Below, piece after piece: positions 25,687-35,200 of a DNA stretch of 64,000 nucleotides (its first letter is position 1; every line of letters starts with the position of its first letter). The DNA lies in NCBI RefSeq assembly GCF_900111235.1, contig NZ_FOJI01000004.1, positions 217,886 to 281,885 of the forward strand, read 5' to 3'. A program made the position numbers and the translations under genes. The stretch comes from [Clostridium] fimetarium. Lineage in GTDB: Bacteria > Bacillota > Clostridia > Lachnospirales > Lachnospiraceae. The notes beneath the pieces are model-generated. The model searched no databases, was not told the DNA's origin, and saw only the letters and a program-made list of their open reading frames with translations.

Positions 25687-26599
25687 AGAACAGACTGAAA
25701 ATATTATTGAAAGGATAAATAAATATAAGATACATAAAAGTAGACAGAAAAAAGTAGTCTATTCTGTAACTTCATTTGCTGCAGTAGTAATTATAGTAGG
25801 CTACATTGCTATTACACAGATGCCACAGCAAGATCCGTCGTATTTTGTGGAGGGAAAATCAATTGTTTCATCAGCAAGCGCAGAAGGGGAAATTGCAAAT
25901 AATGGTGCTATGCAGGATAAAAACACATTGAAAAATTCAGATGCTTCAGTTGAAAATGTTGATGGAGGGGCCGGATATAATGATACTTTAAATGATCAGA
26001 GAATAGGAGCTGTAGAATCTGTAGCTTATGCAAATAATTCAAATCTGCCTACTAGGATCATAAAATCAAATGAAAACATTATAGCTAGCAATGTTTTCGA
26101 GCAAAATCTCTCCCTTATAACAAATAAAATTTCTGGTATAGTTACGAAATACGATTACGAACCTTATAATAATATGCTTGAAGTAGTTAAATCGATGTTA
26201 GATATTTTTAATATTAAGCCAAGTAACTTGAACAATTTAACAATTGGTACTCCATTTATAATTTATGAATTAGACCGAGATGACCAAGATGGAATATTTC
26301 ATTACCCGGTATTCGATAATGATAAAGTTATTTTAAACGTTAGCATTATGGTAGTGACAAGTGGATTGTCAATATCAATCGATCAAGATATGGTGCCACA
26401 ATTAAATTCGATAAATTATGCCTCTGGGAGCTGTATCTTTTATGAATCAAATGGAAGTATCGTTGCTGAAAGTTCAAATCAAAATATATATCTAGCTGGA
26501 AATGAGAATAAATTGTGTCGGGAGTTTGCTAATTTAAGTTTTGCACAAAGAATTGAAAAAATAAGTACCCGTATTGACAGTTTTATTTTGACAGAGTAG
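25673..26599 (+). CDS. Probable membrane-anchored anti-sigma or sensor protein
   Basis: The 308-residue protein has a 30-residue basic cytoplasmic N-terminus, one membrane span (VVYSVTSFAAVVIIVGYIAI, about residues 27-46) and a long extracellular part with a low-complexity stretch followed by a folded region (about 145-305). Position and overlap with the ECF sigma gene suggest it binds that factor. It has no zinc anti-sigma motif (HxxxCxxC), so the binding segment would be of a different kind. AAGGAGG lies nine bases before ATG 25673; a TTG three bases earlier is the alternative. Confidence 0.7.
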   Translation: MRDFKEQTENIIERINKYKIHKSRQKKVVYSVTSFAAVVIIVGYIAITQMPQQDPSYFVEGKSIVSSASAEGEIANNGAMQDKNTLKNSDASVENVDGGAGYNDTLNDQRIGAVESVAYANNSNLPTRIIKSNENIIASNVFEQNLSLITNKISGIVTKYDYEPYNNMLEVVKSMLDIFNIKPSNLNNLTIGTPFIIYELDRDDQDGIFHYPVFDNDKVILNVSIMVVTSGLSISIDQDMVPQLNSINYASGSCIFYESNGSIVAESSNQNIYLAGNENKLCREFANLSFAQRIEKISTRIDSFILTE

Positions 26600-26691
26600 G
26601 TTATTAAACAAGGTGAAGGGTGTTTAGAAAAATTGATGACAAGTAAATGTAAACGAGAATTAGTACAACGCTAATTAGAAATGAGGGTGTT

Positions 26692-27456
26692 ATGAAAAAA
26701 ACAAGTATTTTGATTGCAATTTTAGTATGTGTTTTAACTGTAACAGGTTGTACGTCTATTATAAGTAAAACTGAAGATTCTAGTGAAACGAAAGATTCTA
26801 GTGTAACGAAAGAATCTAGTGAAACGAAAGATTCCAGTGTAACGAAAGATTCTAGTGTAAACGAAGAATGCACTAAAACGAGAGCTTATCAAGACATGTT
26901 ATGTAGCAAACCTGTAATCTATCTCTATCCAATGGAAGAACGCAAGGTCAACGTAAAATTAGACTATAATGGTGAACTTACATGTACATATCCGGAGTAT
27001 CAAGATGGATGGAATGTAATAGCGAAACAAGATGGAACATTGAGAAACATAAAAGATAATAGAGAATATTCATACCTATATTGGGAAGGCGTTGCTGATG
27101 TAAACTGGGATATGTCCAAAGGATTCGTGGTTGCAGGAAGTGATACGGCTCGATTTCTTCAGGAAAAACTGGAGTATATGGGATTAACACCAAGAGAATA
27201 TAATGAATTCATAGTCTATTGGCTTCCTATTCTTCAGGAGAACAAATTTAATCTGATCACATTTGCGGGAAAAGATTATGAAGAACTTGCAAAGCTTACA
27301 ATAAATCCAGAACCTGATTCGGTTTTAAGGATAATGATGCTATATAAGCCGTTAGAGGAATCTGTTGTAGTAAAAGAGCAGAAGCTGGAACCATTTACAA
27401 GGACCGGATTTACAGTTGTTGAATGGGGTGGAATTGAAGTTAAAGAAGGAAAATAA
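26692..27456 (+). CDS. Lipoprotein with KPVIYLYP domain
   Basis: A signal peptide ends in lipobox LTVTGC (C20 by count), so the mature protein is lipid-anchored. A serine/threonine-rich linker of repeated DSS(E/V)TK units (about 28-58) leads to a domain starting CSKPVIYLYPMEERKVNVKL, which is found in many clostridial and other bacterial proteins with no known function. The C-terminus ends FTVVEWGGIEVKEGK. It lies about 90 bp after the ECF sigma/anti-sigma pair and may be a target of it. Confidence 0.85.
   Translation: MKKTSILIAILVCVLTVTGCTSIISKTEDSSETKDSSVTKESSETKDSSVTKDSSVNEECTKTRAYQDMLCSKPVIYLYPMEERKVNVKLDYNGELTCTYPEYQDGWNVIAKQDGTLRNIKDNREYSYLYWEGVADVNWDMSKGFVVAGSDTARFLQEKLEYMGLTPREYNEFIVYWLPILQENKFNLITFAGKDYEELAKLTINPEPDSVLRIMMLYKPLEESVVVKEQKLEPFTRTGFTVVEWGGIEVKEGK
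26773..26866 (+). repeat. 15-bp coding repeats in the lipoprotein linker
   Basis: About six copies of GATTCTAGTGWAACGAAA encode the repeated DSS(E/V)TK linker. In-frame units of this sort can vary in number between strains by slippage. Confidence 0.8.
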
Positions 27457-27545
27457 TGATAAAATGAAATGGTTAGGTTAATGAAAATATGAATTTAATT
27501 AACTTGAATTATATATTTAATTTTTTCTCGAAACATACTGCTTCT

Positions 27546-27737
27546 TTACGACCAACATATTGCAACTACAAATATGGACTTTTCACCTTCGATATCTTTC
27601 TTGTTAAAGCTAGCCTCTCCACTATTTTCAGTGATTTGATGTAATTTACTAGATAATTCTTGCAATAGTATAGTTGAAACGTCACTGTTAATATCATATT
27701 CAATAACCTGTATATCTGTATAATTTCTGCGCTCCAT
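27546..27737 (-). pseudogene. N-terminal fragment of a GNAT acetyltransferase
   Basis: On the minus strand, GGAGG precedes an ATG at 27737 that gives MERRNYTDIQVIEYDINSDV followed by LQELSSKLHQITENSGEASF and KSIFVVA, which look like the first strand and helices of a GNAT protein. The frame ends after 63 codons, before any acetyl-CoA-binding motif. The good ribosome binding site suggests recent loss of the 3' part. Confidence 0.6.
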
Positions 27738-27851
27738 AAATACCTCCATATATACCTTCTCATCACTGTATAAATTTATAGTACCATATTAAATTATATA
27801 GATAAACTTAATTTAAAAATCAGAATAGATAAACTTAAATTTAAAATCAAC

Positions 27852-27900
27852 TTGACATTTTATGCAAAGCTAACTATACTAAAAATGCAAAGTAAACTAT
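27852..27900 (+). promoter_or_regulatory. Promoter and direct-repeat operator of the Xre regulator
   Basis: TTGACA (27852-27857) and TATACT (27875-27880) are 17 bp apart. A 16-base direct repeat, ATGCAAAGCTAACTAT (27862-27877) and ATGCAAAGTAAACTAT (27885-27900), differs at two positions and straddles the -10. It is a likely binding site for the regulator encoded next. Confidence 0.85.
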
Positions 27901-27924
27901 GCGACAAATGGAAAGAGAGTAACA

Positions 27925-28128
27925 GTGAAATCAAAAATTAGAGAACTGCGAAAAGCAAGAAAAATGTCTCAAGAAGAATTGGCATTGGAAGTCGGGACTA
28001 CAAGACAAACGATTACATCAATTGAGGTTGAGAAATATACAGCATCGTTATTGTTGGCATATAAAATAGCACATTATTTTGAGCTATCAATTGAAGAAGT
28101 GTTTGATTTTTCGGAGGTAGATGGATGA
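27925..28128 (+). CDS. Xre family helix-turn-helix regulator
   Basis: The 67-residue protein is a single HTH domain of the YozG/YgzD type: LRKARKMSQEELALEVGTTR then QTITSIEVEKYTASLLLAYK and SIEEVFDF. The start is GTG at 27925 after AAAGAGAG. It precedes two membrane protein genes that it probably controls. Confidence 0.92.
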   Translation: MKSKIRELRKARKMSQEELALEVGTTRQTITSIEVEKYTASLLLAYKIAHYFELSIEEVFDFSEVDG

Positions 28129-28140
28129 TTGGAGGCGCAT

Positions 28141-28596
28141 ATGGAAGAATTTAAGAGCAAGATAAAAAAGAGAATATTTATATTTAAATGCTATGTATTC
28201 GTAGCAACTTTTGTGGTGATCTATGATGTGTTTGGTGGCGTGTTTGATATCTTGAAAAGCGGTGATTTCAAGGATGGGATGGTTGACGGACAGTCATTCG
28301 GAAGTATGATTGCACTAGCAATAATGGCGGTTATCCAGATTATACGGTTGAGTAGAGTATTAAATGACGAAATACAATTAAAGATGCTGTACAATAAAGA
28401 GCATGATGAAAGATTGAAGGCAATTCGGAGTAAAGCGGGAATGCCGATGATCATGATTATGTCCATTTTAATGTTTGCAGCTGGAATTGTAGGAAGTTAT
28501 TTTAATGAAGTAGTGTTCTATACATTATTTGCAGCAGGGTTCGTGCAGTTGACAATTGGAGCAATACTTAAAATATATTACTTAAAAAAATTGTAA
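28141..28596 (+). CDS. Four-span membrane protein next to Xre regulator
   Basis: The 151-residue protein has about four predicted membrane spans (two before and two after residue 75) and a central charged loop with NKEHDERLKAIRSKAG. This DER-x-K-x-x-R-x-KAG element occurs in a family of small membrane proteins encoded beside Xre regulators; function unknown. GGAGG lies five bases before ATG 28141. Confidence 0.75.
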   Translation: MEEFKSKIKKRIFIFKCYVFVATFVVIYDVFGGVFDILKSGDFKDGMVDGQSFGSMIALAIMAVIQIIRLSRVLNDEIQLKMLYNKEHDERLKAIRSKAGMPMIMIMSILMFAAGIVGSYFNEVVFYTLFAAGFVQLTIGAILKIYYLKKL

Positions 28597-28609
28597 AGGA
28601 CGGTTATAT

Positions 28610-28795
28610 ATGAAGGTCAAAGTTATTTTTAATATTAGTAGGTTGGTTATGATAATTGCACTAGGTTTTATGGCAATTAATTTCATATTATATTCGTTTC
28701 CTGATGTTTTAGTAAGATTAGTTGGAATTATTTTACTTGTTGATTTGATGCTACTTTCTTATAGTACGGTAAGTGTTCATAAAAATACAGACTAA
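28610..28795 (+). CDS. Small membrane protein
   Basis: The 61-residue product has two predicted membrane spans (about residues 10-28 and 33-52) and no recognised domain. It is 13 bp after the previous gene with AAAGGA, so it belongs to the same Xre operon. A terminator follows at 28871. Confidence 0.65.
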   Translation: MKVKVIFNISRLVMIIALGFMAINFILYSFPDVLVRLVGIILLVDLMLLSYSTVSVHKNTD

Positions 28796-28870
28796 TCTAT
28801 ATAGAGAAGGTATAGCTGAATGTCTAATGATAAAAATAAGAATGATGTAATATAATATTGAATCTTTATC

Positions 28871-28906
28871 AATCCCTTTAAACGAAATGTTTATTGGGAT
28901 TTTTTT
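28871..28906 (+). terminator. Terminator after the Xre-membrane operon
   Basis: AATCCCTTTAAAC pairs with GTTTATTGGGATT around AAAT-like loop bases, followed by seven T. Confidence 0.75.
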
Positions 28907-28995
28907 CGATTAAAAAGTAGGAGAAGTATGGTTGTTATAAATGACTGATAATACGACTTACAGAAAATAAGGTTGTAGTAGCGTTAAAAATGTAG

Positions 28996-29038
28996 TTGAC
29001 ACATTGCTGTACCTACCGTATAATCACAGTAGGTACAG
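28996..29038 (+). promoter_or_regulatory. Promoter and operator of the first YtrA-type module
   Basis: TTGACA (28996-29001) and TATAAT (29019-29024) are 17 bp apart. CTGTACCTAC (29007-29016) and GTAGGTACAG (29029-29038) are perfect 10-bp inverted arms enclosing the -10. This is the expected place for repression by the GntR/YtrA regulator encoded 80 bp downstream. Confidence 0.92.
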
Positions 29039-29119
29039 AACGCTAAGTGATATCATCAAAATAGTGCGAATCACTAATAACGATTAGGAAATATTGTGGC
29101 TGGCGGAAAGAAGGTAGGA

Positions 29120-29500
29120 ATGCAAATTAAAATATCATCCATCACTCAAATACCAATATATGAGCAGATTGAGATTCAAATCAAAGAAATGATTATGGCT
29201 GGTATGTACACACCTGGAACCCAACTTCCATCCATAAGAATCTTGGCAAGAGAACTCAAAGTTGGAATCATTACCTGTAGGCGGGCATATGACGATTTAT
29301 GTGCACAGGGCATTTTAGTATCGCAGCCGGGTAAGGGCGTATTTGTGGCAAATATTCAAATGGAACATTTGAAAAATATTAATATGGAACTACTCACAGA
29401 TCAGCTGAAGGGGATTTGCGAATTCGCAAGGGCTTCAGGAATTAGCAGATCAGAATTAATTGAGAACATTAATGCAATCTATAACAAAAAAGAAGAATAA
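29120..29500 (+). CDS. GntR family regulator, YtrA subfamily
   Basis: The 126-residue protein has the GntR winged helix with PIYEQIEIQIKEMIMAGMY, LPSIRILARELKVGIITCRR and GKGVFVANIQ, and only a short C-terminal helix pair, as in YtrA. Such proteins repress ABC exporter operons that respond to cell-wall antibiotics or peptides. Start ATG 29120 gives MQIKISSITQIPIYEQ, the usual family start; a GTG 24 bases upstream is the alternative. The stop overlaps the next ATG. Confidence 0.93.
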   Translation: MQIKISSITQIPIYEQIEIQIKEMIMAGMYTPGTQLPSIRILARELKVGIITCRRAYDDLCAQGILVSQPGKGVFVANIQMEHLKNINMELLTDQLKGICEFARASGISRSELIENINAIYNKKEE

Positions 29501-30372
29501 TGGAGGAGAATATGTTTGCACTAGAACTTAAGAACGTTAATTACAAAGTAAAAGGATTTGCTCTAAAAGAAATAAACTTTACCATACCAAAGGGAATGAT
29601 CACAGGATTGGTTGGACGTAATGGCGCAGGAAAAACGACGCTCATTCATATAATTGGCAATAATCTTGAGCGTGAGAGCGGCACCATCTTATACGATGGA
29701 ATTAGGTTCTGGGAAGATGAAGCTGGTATAAAAAGAAAGCTTGGAATCGTGTATGACACCACTAATTTCAATGAGCAGTTTACGGCTAAGAAATTTAAAA
29801 AGAAATTCGCTCCATTGATTGATGGATTTGATATCGATTATTTCGACAAATATATGGAGAAATTTGAATTGCCATATAACATAAACTTTGTGAAATACTC
29901 ACCTGGAATGAAAAGGAAATTTATGTTAATATTGACATTGTCACGCAAGCCAGAGATTCTGATTATGGATGAACCAACGAGTGGGGTTGACCCGGCGGAC
30001 AGATATGAGATGCTAGATATGCTACAAGAATTCGTAGAAGATGAGAAACATTCAGTAGTTTTTTCTACCCACATTACAAGTGATCTTGATAAGATCGCAG
30101 ATTATCTGATATTTATTGATAGCGGCAGGATCGTAATAGAGGGCGAAAAAGAAGAATTGTTGGAAAAATATCGAATGATTGATATCCCTAATAACCTCAT
30201 TTTGGAGGGTGTTGAAAAACGCATGATAGGTGCTAAGAAAAATTCATTTGGTATTACTGGAATTACGAGTGATGTAAAACTCTGGAATACAGAAGGTGTA
30301 ATCATAAGGCGTCTTGTAGTTGAAGACCTGGCAATTCACATTAGAGAAATTCATGAAAAGGGGGTGTTATAA
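29500..30372 (+). CDS. ABC transporter ATP-binding protein
   Basis: The 290-residue ATPase has Walker A GRNGAGKTT, the modified signature YSPGMKRK, Walker B ILIMDEPTSGVDP and H-loop STHIT. YSPGMK-type signatures are usual in YtrA-linked exporters. TAATG overlap with the regulator upstream and with the permease downstream points to translational coupling. Confidence 0.95.
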   Translation: MEENMFALELKNVNYKVKGFALKEINFTIPKGMITGLVGRNGAGKTTLIHIIGNNLERESGTILYDGIRFWEDEAGIKRKLGIVYDTTNFNEQFTAKKFKKKFAPLIDGFDIDYFDKYMEKFELPYNINFVKYSPGMKRKFMLILTLSRKPEILIMDEPTSGVDPADRYEMLDMLQEFVEDEKHSVVFSTHITSDLDKIADYLIFIDSGRIVIEGEKEELLEKYRMIDIPNNLILEGVEKRMIGAKKNSFGITGITSDVKLWNTEGVIIRRLVVEDLAIHIREIHEKGVL

Positions 30373-31088
30373 TGAAAGAATTTTGGAAAATAGGGAAAAT
30401 AAGTAGCTTTGAAAAGGTGGATTTGAAAGGTCTTGGAAGATGGCTTCTGGCTGCCATTATATTAGGCGGGTTTGCATCAAGAATGAATATGCATACAACT
30501 GATGATTTTGTGAATGAGGGAATGTCAACTGGGTTTATGCCATTTATGATCTGTTTCGGATTATATGGAGTGGTATATAATACACTTACGAATATGCCAC
30601 GATTTACAAGGGAACTTCCATATACATCCAGGCAGGAAATTAACATGAGGATATTTGGGTTTGTAAAATATATGATTACGATAGCAGTATTTTTTGTGAT
30701 ATATATAACATTTTTTGGATTCCTCAGTGGAGGTTATACTGATATTCATATAAATACTGGATATGCAATTCGCTATATTGTATTTTCATTTTTTTATTAC
30801 TTGTTCATGACTGCACTTATGTTTCCACTTGGAATAATAAGAGATAAGAAAAAATGGTATATTACATTTGCAAGTATAGCAATTATGATGGCTACAATAT
30901 CACTTGTATTTATCAATCTGCTTCCCGGAAAAGGTGGCTTTAGAACATCAGGAAATGTATTTGAAAATATTTCGATGATTGCTAACTGTGATGTTGTACT
31001 TTGTATTATGGGGATTATAACGGTGGCGACCTTGATTGGTTCCTATATTTTGACGCAGAAAAGGTATGCACCGAAAAGATATGAATAG
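30372..31088 (+). CDS. ABC-2 type permease subunit
   Basis: The 238-residue protein has about six predicted membrane spans and a cytoplasmic loop with MPRFTRELPYTSRQEINMRI between spans two and three, as in ABC_membrane exporters that partner YtrA-linked ATPases. No other permease is encoded beside it, so the exporter may be a homodimer. Confidence 0.85.
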   Translation: MKEFWKIGKISSFEKVDLKGLGRWLLAAIILGGFASRMNMHTTDDFVNEGMSTGFMPFMICFGLYGVVYNTLTNMPRFTRELPYTSRQEINMRIFGFVKYMITIAVFFVIYITFFGFLSGGYTDIHINTGYAIRYIVFSFFYYLFMTALMFPLGIIRDKKKWYITFASIAIMMATISLVFINLLPGKGGFRTSGNVFENISMIANCDVVLCIMGIITVATLIGSYILTQKRYAPKRYE

Positions 31089-31129
31089 CTGAAAAGACGA
31101 CTAGAAGAACATAGATTATGGAGATATAC

Positions 31130-31987
31130 ATGAAAAAGAGAAGAATCATATTTGAAATATTAACAATTATATTTGGGAATTTCCTCTATGCGGCAGGGGT
31201 AGTATTCTTTATCTTACCGTCCGGACTTATCACAGGAGGTACTACAGGCATTGCATTATTTATCAATCAATATACGGGTATGCCTCTGTCATATTTTGTG
31301 TTTGGTTTTAATTTAGTCATGTTTGTTTTGGGATTATTGTTTTTGGGAAGAAAATTTGCATTTACAACGCTGATTAGTACATTTTGCTTTCCAATTGCTT
31401 TGGAGCTATTGCGTAAAATATCTGGTGATTTTGTAGTGACGGATGATATTTTTCTATGCACACTCTTTGGGGGAATCTGCATTGGCGCATCCATCGCGAT
31501 TGTTATTAGGGTAGGGGCTAGTACCGGTGGTTTGGATATACCGCCTATGATCCTCCATAAATATTTCAGGTTACCGATTTCGGCTAGCCTATACGTTGCT
31601 GATTGTGTGATACTTGCATTACAGGTTGGGTTTAATAATAGAGAAAAGGTTCTGTATGGTATCGTTTTAGTCCTGATATATTCGGTGATTTTAGATAAAC
31701 TTCTTATGCTTGGTACAAATAAAATGGAGATAAAAGTGATCAGCAATCGATCGAAGGATATAAAGGATGCCATTATTTCAGAAATAGACAGAGGCGTAAC
31801 ACTTCTACATGGAAGTTCAGGATATTTGGAAAATGAGTTGGAGATTATATTAAGTGTAGTATCAAACAGGGAGCTTTCTAAAGTGGAAAAACTAGTGCAC
31901 AAAATAGATGAAGATGCATTTGTTATGATTAGTCGTGTCACTGAGGTAAGAGGTAGGGGGTTTAGCGCAAAAAAGAAATATTTATAA
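31130..31987 (+). CDS. YitT family membrane protein
   Basis: The 285-residue protein has five or six membrane spans in the first 190 residues, with the YitT signature NFLYAAGVVFFILPSGLITG followed by TTGIALFINQ, and a C-terminal DUF2179 domain with DRGVTLLHGSSGY. The function of the family is unsettled. TGGAGA precedes ATG 31130; the frame is open 12 bases further up. Confidence 0.93.
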   Translation: MKKRRIIFEILTIIFGNFLYAAGVVFFILPSGLITGGTTGIALFINQYTGMPLSYFVFGFNLVMFVLGLLFLGRKFAFTTLISTFCFPIALELLRKISGDFVVTDDIFLCTLFGGICIGASIAIVIRVGASTGGLDIPPMILHKYFRLPISASLYVADCVILALQVGFNNREKVLYGIVLVLIYSVILDKLLMLGTNKMEIKVISNRSKDIKDAIISEIDRGVTLLHGSSGYLENELEIILSVVSNRELSKVEKLVHKIDEDAFVMISRVTEVRGRGFSAKKKYL

Positions 31988-32020
31988 AACAAATCATTTT
32001 ATAATAAAAGCATTACTTTA

Positions 32021-32065
32021 GGATAAACCAGATACATAAGGATAAACCAGATACATAAGGATACC
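32021..32065 (+). repeat. 19-bp tandem repeat
   Basis: GGATAAACCAGATACATAA is present twice without a mismatch (32021-32039 and 32040-32058) and is followed by GGATACC as a partial third copy. It lies in the 228-bp gap before the surface nucleotidase gene. Confidence 0.9.
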
Positions 32066-32215
32066 TTGGAGGCTTAATAACCCGGATAAAGTAAAATTGG
32101 GAATAGTTTGGCATAAATTTTACATGGAAATTAGTTAGAATTAGAATCCTTTATATTTACTTTTGTTATTATTGAAATGGAACTTTAATAATAATTGAAT
32201 ACAGGGAGGGTTTTT

Positions 32216-35200
32216 ATGAAAATGCAATGGAAAAAACCATTAGCAATGTTTTTAGCAATTTCAATGATATTGCCTTATACATTTACAGCAACGGCAGAAT
32301 CTGTAGTTACTACTGATCAAAAAGTGATTGGATTTAATAACAGTGCTAATATACTTGGAATGGAACAGATTGGAAGATATAATTCAGGCGCAATGAGTGC
32401 AGATGGAGGATGTCTTGAAATCGTTGAATACAATGAAGTAAACGGATATGCATATGGGGTTAGCGGTGTAAAAGGTGAGATCATCGCAATCAAAATAAGT
32501 GATATTAAAAACGGTGACAAAATTACTGATTTAATGGGTACGGGTTATAATGTTAAAAATATAGTTACAGCTATTAACGCAACTTTTATGTATGGTGATA
32601 TTACAAGCATTTCTATTTCGCCTGATGGAACAAAGCTAGTAGCAGCAGTCCAGCATGGTGATTATGATAAAAATGGTGTTGTTGCCATATTTGATTGCAA
32701 TAAGGATGGAAGTATTGGAAATCCTAAACTTATAGAAACTGGCGTTCAGCCGGACATGGTTACATTTACACCAGATGGAAAGAAAATATTAACAGCTGAT
32801 GAAGGTGAACCAAGAACTGGTTTTGGAACAGGGATTGTTGATCCAAAGGGCAGCGTAACGATTATAGATGCTGTTGCATTAACCAAGGTAGCAGTAGACT
32901 TTACAAGCTATGACTCAAAAAGAGATGAACTTACAAATGCAGGTGTGGTTTTAAAAAAAGGTGCATTGCCATCACAGGATCTAGAACCCGAATTTATTAC
33001 CTGTAATAATAATGTTGCATATATAGATTGCCAGGAAGCAAATGCAGTAGCGGTCCTTGACCTTTCTACTTCAGAGATCAAAAATATATTTTCACTTGGA
33101 ACAGTAGATTATTCTAAAGTAAATATTGATTTAAATAAAAATAGTACTGCTAAATATACTCCACAAAATTATGAAAATGTATTAGGTGTACGTATGCCTG
33201 ACGGAATTTCGCTTAGTGAAATTGGAGGAAAGACATATTTACTTACTGCAAATGAAGGGGATTCAAGAGAATGGGGAGTTAAAAGCACTCCTAGTTACTA
33301 TATTAATGAAGATAGTAAAAAGTTAACATCTATTGGTGGTGTTACGACAGATAGTAAAGTCACATTTCTTGATAGTAGTAAGATGGATGGCTTAGATAGT
33401 TCAAAAACAAATTTATATGGATCACGTTCTTATTCTATGTTTGAAGTTACAGCATCAGGGCTAAAACTAGTTTACGATAGTGCGGATGATTTTGAACGTA
33501 TCACGGCGCAGTATTTACCACAATATTTTAATGCATCAAATGATAGCAATGCAGCGGATGGGCGTTCTAACAAAAAGGGACCAGAACCGGAGTATGTAAC
33601 GGTTGGAGAAGTTGCAGGAAAAGAATATGCATTTATAGGACTCGAAAGAGTTGGTGGAGTAATGGCTTATGATATATCTAATCCAGAAAAACCTCAATTT
33701 GTAAATTATATTAACAGTAGGGATTTTTCGGCAAATATCAAAGGCGATGTTTCACCGGAAGGCTTATGCTTTGTTCCTGCTACAAGTTCACATAAGCCTC
33801 TGATTTTAGCCGCATGTGAGGTTAGTGGAACACTTGCAGCATATGAAATTCAAGGAAAGTCAGATGCTGCAATTTTATTATATACAAATGATGCTCATAA
33901 TGCATATGAATTAACAACAGACAAATCTGGAAAAGTTACTTCCTTGGGCTATTCTGCGATTGCAGATTACAAGAAAACATTAATCAACAATGGATGTAAA
34001 GTTACATTAATTGATGCGGGTGATGCAATTCAGGGTACAACGATTGGCACATTATCAAAGGGAGAGTATATTGCACAAATTATGGATAAAGTGGGATATG
34101 ACATTGCAGTTCCAGGCAACCATGAATTTGATTTTGGCATGAGCAATTTCCTTAGTTTAGCTTCAAAAGTAAAATATAAGTATCTTTCATGCAACTTTAT
34201 TGACCTCAAGACGAATAAGACTGTTTTTGATCCATACAAGATTGTTGAATATAATGGATATAAGGTTGCTTATATTGGAATTTCAACACCAGAAACATTT
34301 ACAAAATCAACACCATCTTATTTTCAGGATGAAAAAGGCAATTATATTTATAGTTTCGCTGAAGGTAATAATGGTCAGGCCCTTTATAGTACAGTTCAAA
34401 GTAGTATAGACAAGGCAAAGGCAGAAAAAGCCGATTATATTGTAGCTGTCGGTCATGTTGGTACAGATCCAAGTAGTTCGCCATGGACTTCAAAGGAAAT
34501 TATTTCAAATACTACAGGTATAGATGCATTTATTGATGGACATTCACATAGTACAATTGCGCAGGAAATCTGCACAGATAAAGCTGGCGCTAAAGTGATA
34601 CTTTCATCTACAGGTACAAAGTTAGCCGCACTTGGTCAGATTACAATTAAAGCCAATGGTACAATTTCATCAGAACTAATTACTTCGTACACAAAGCAGG
34701 ACCAAGAAATGCTGGATTTTATAAGTGGAATCAAGGCAAACTTTGCGGATCTTGAAAAGACAGTAGTAGCAAAGACAGAAGTTAATTTAGTAGTAAATGA
34801 CCCAGTGACAGGTAAAAGAATGATTAGAAACCAGGAGACAAATCTTGGGGATTTATGTGCAGATGCATATAGAAAGCTCTTAGGTGCCGATATCGCATTT
34901 GTAAATGGTGGTGGTGTTAGAGCTACAATTAATGCAGGCAATATTACCTATGGTGACATTATAGCAGTACACCCATATGGAAATGTAGCATGTCTGATTG
35001 AAGCGACTGGACAGCAGATCCTTGATGCGCTTGAATTAGGCTCGAAAGCTGCACCAGATGCTGAAAGTGGTGGATTCCTTCAGGTATCAGGACTTTCATA
35101 TGAAATAAATACAAACATTGATACATCCGTAATAACAAATGACAAAGGCGAGTTTGTAAAAGTAAATGGTGCATATAGAGTGAACAATGTTAAAGTAGGA

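Noticed and set aside
31267..31992. 241-codon minus-strand frame opposite the YitT gene
   Set aside because: It is antisense to a well-supported gene, is rich in serine, isoleucine and proline as expected of a shadow, and lacks a ribosome binding site.
34030..35174. Several frames within the surface nucleotidase gene on both strands
   Set aside because: All lie inside conserved catalytic domains of the real gene and none has a convincing start.
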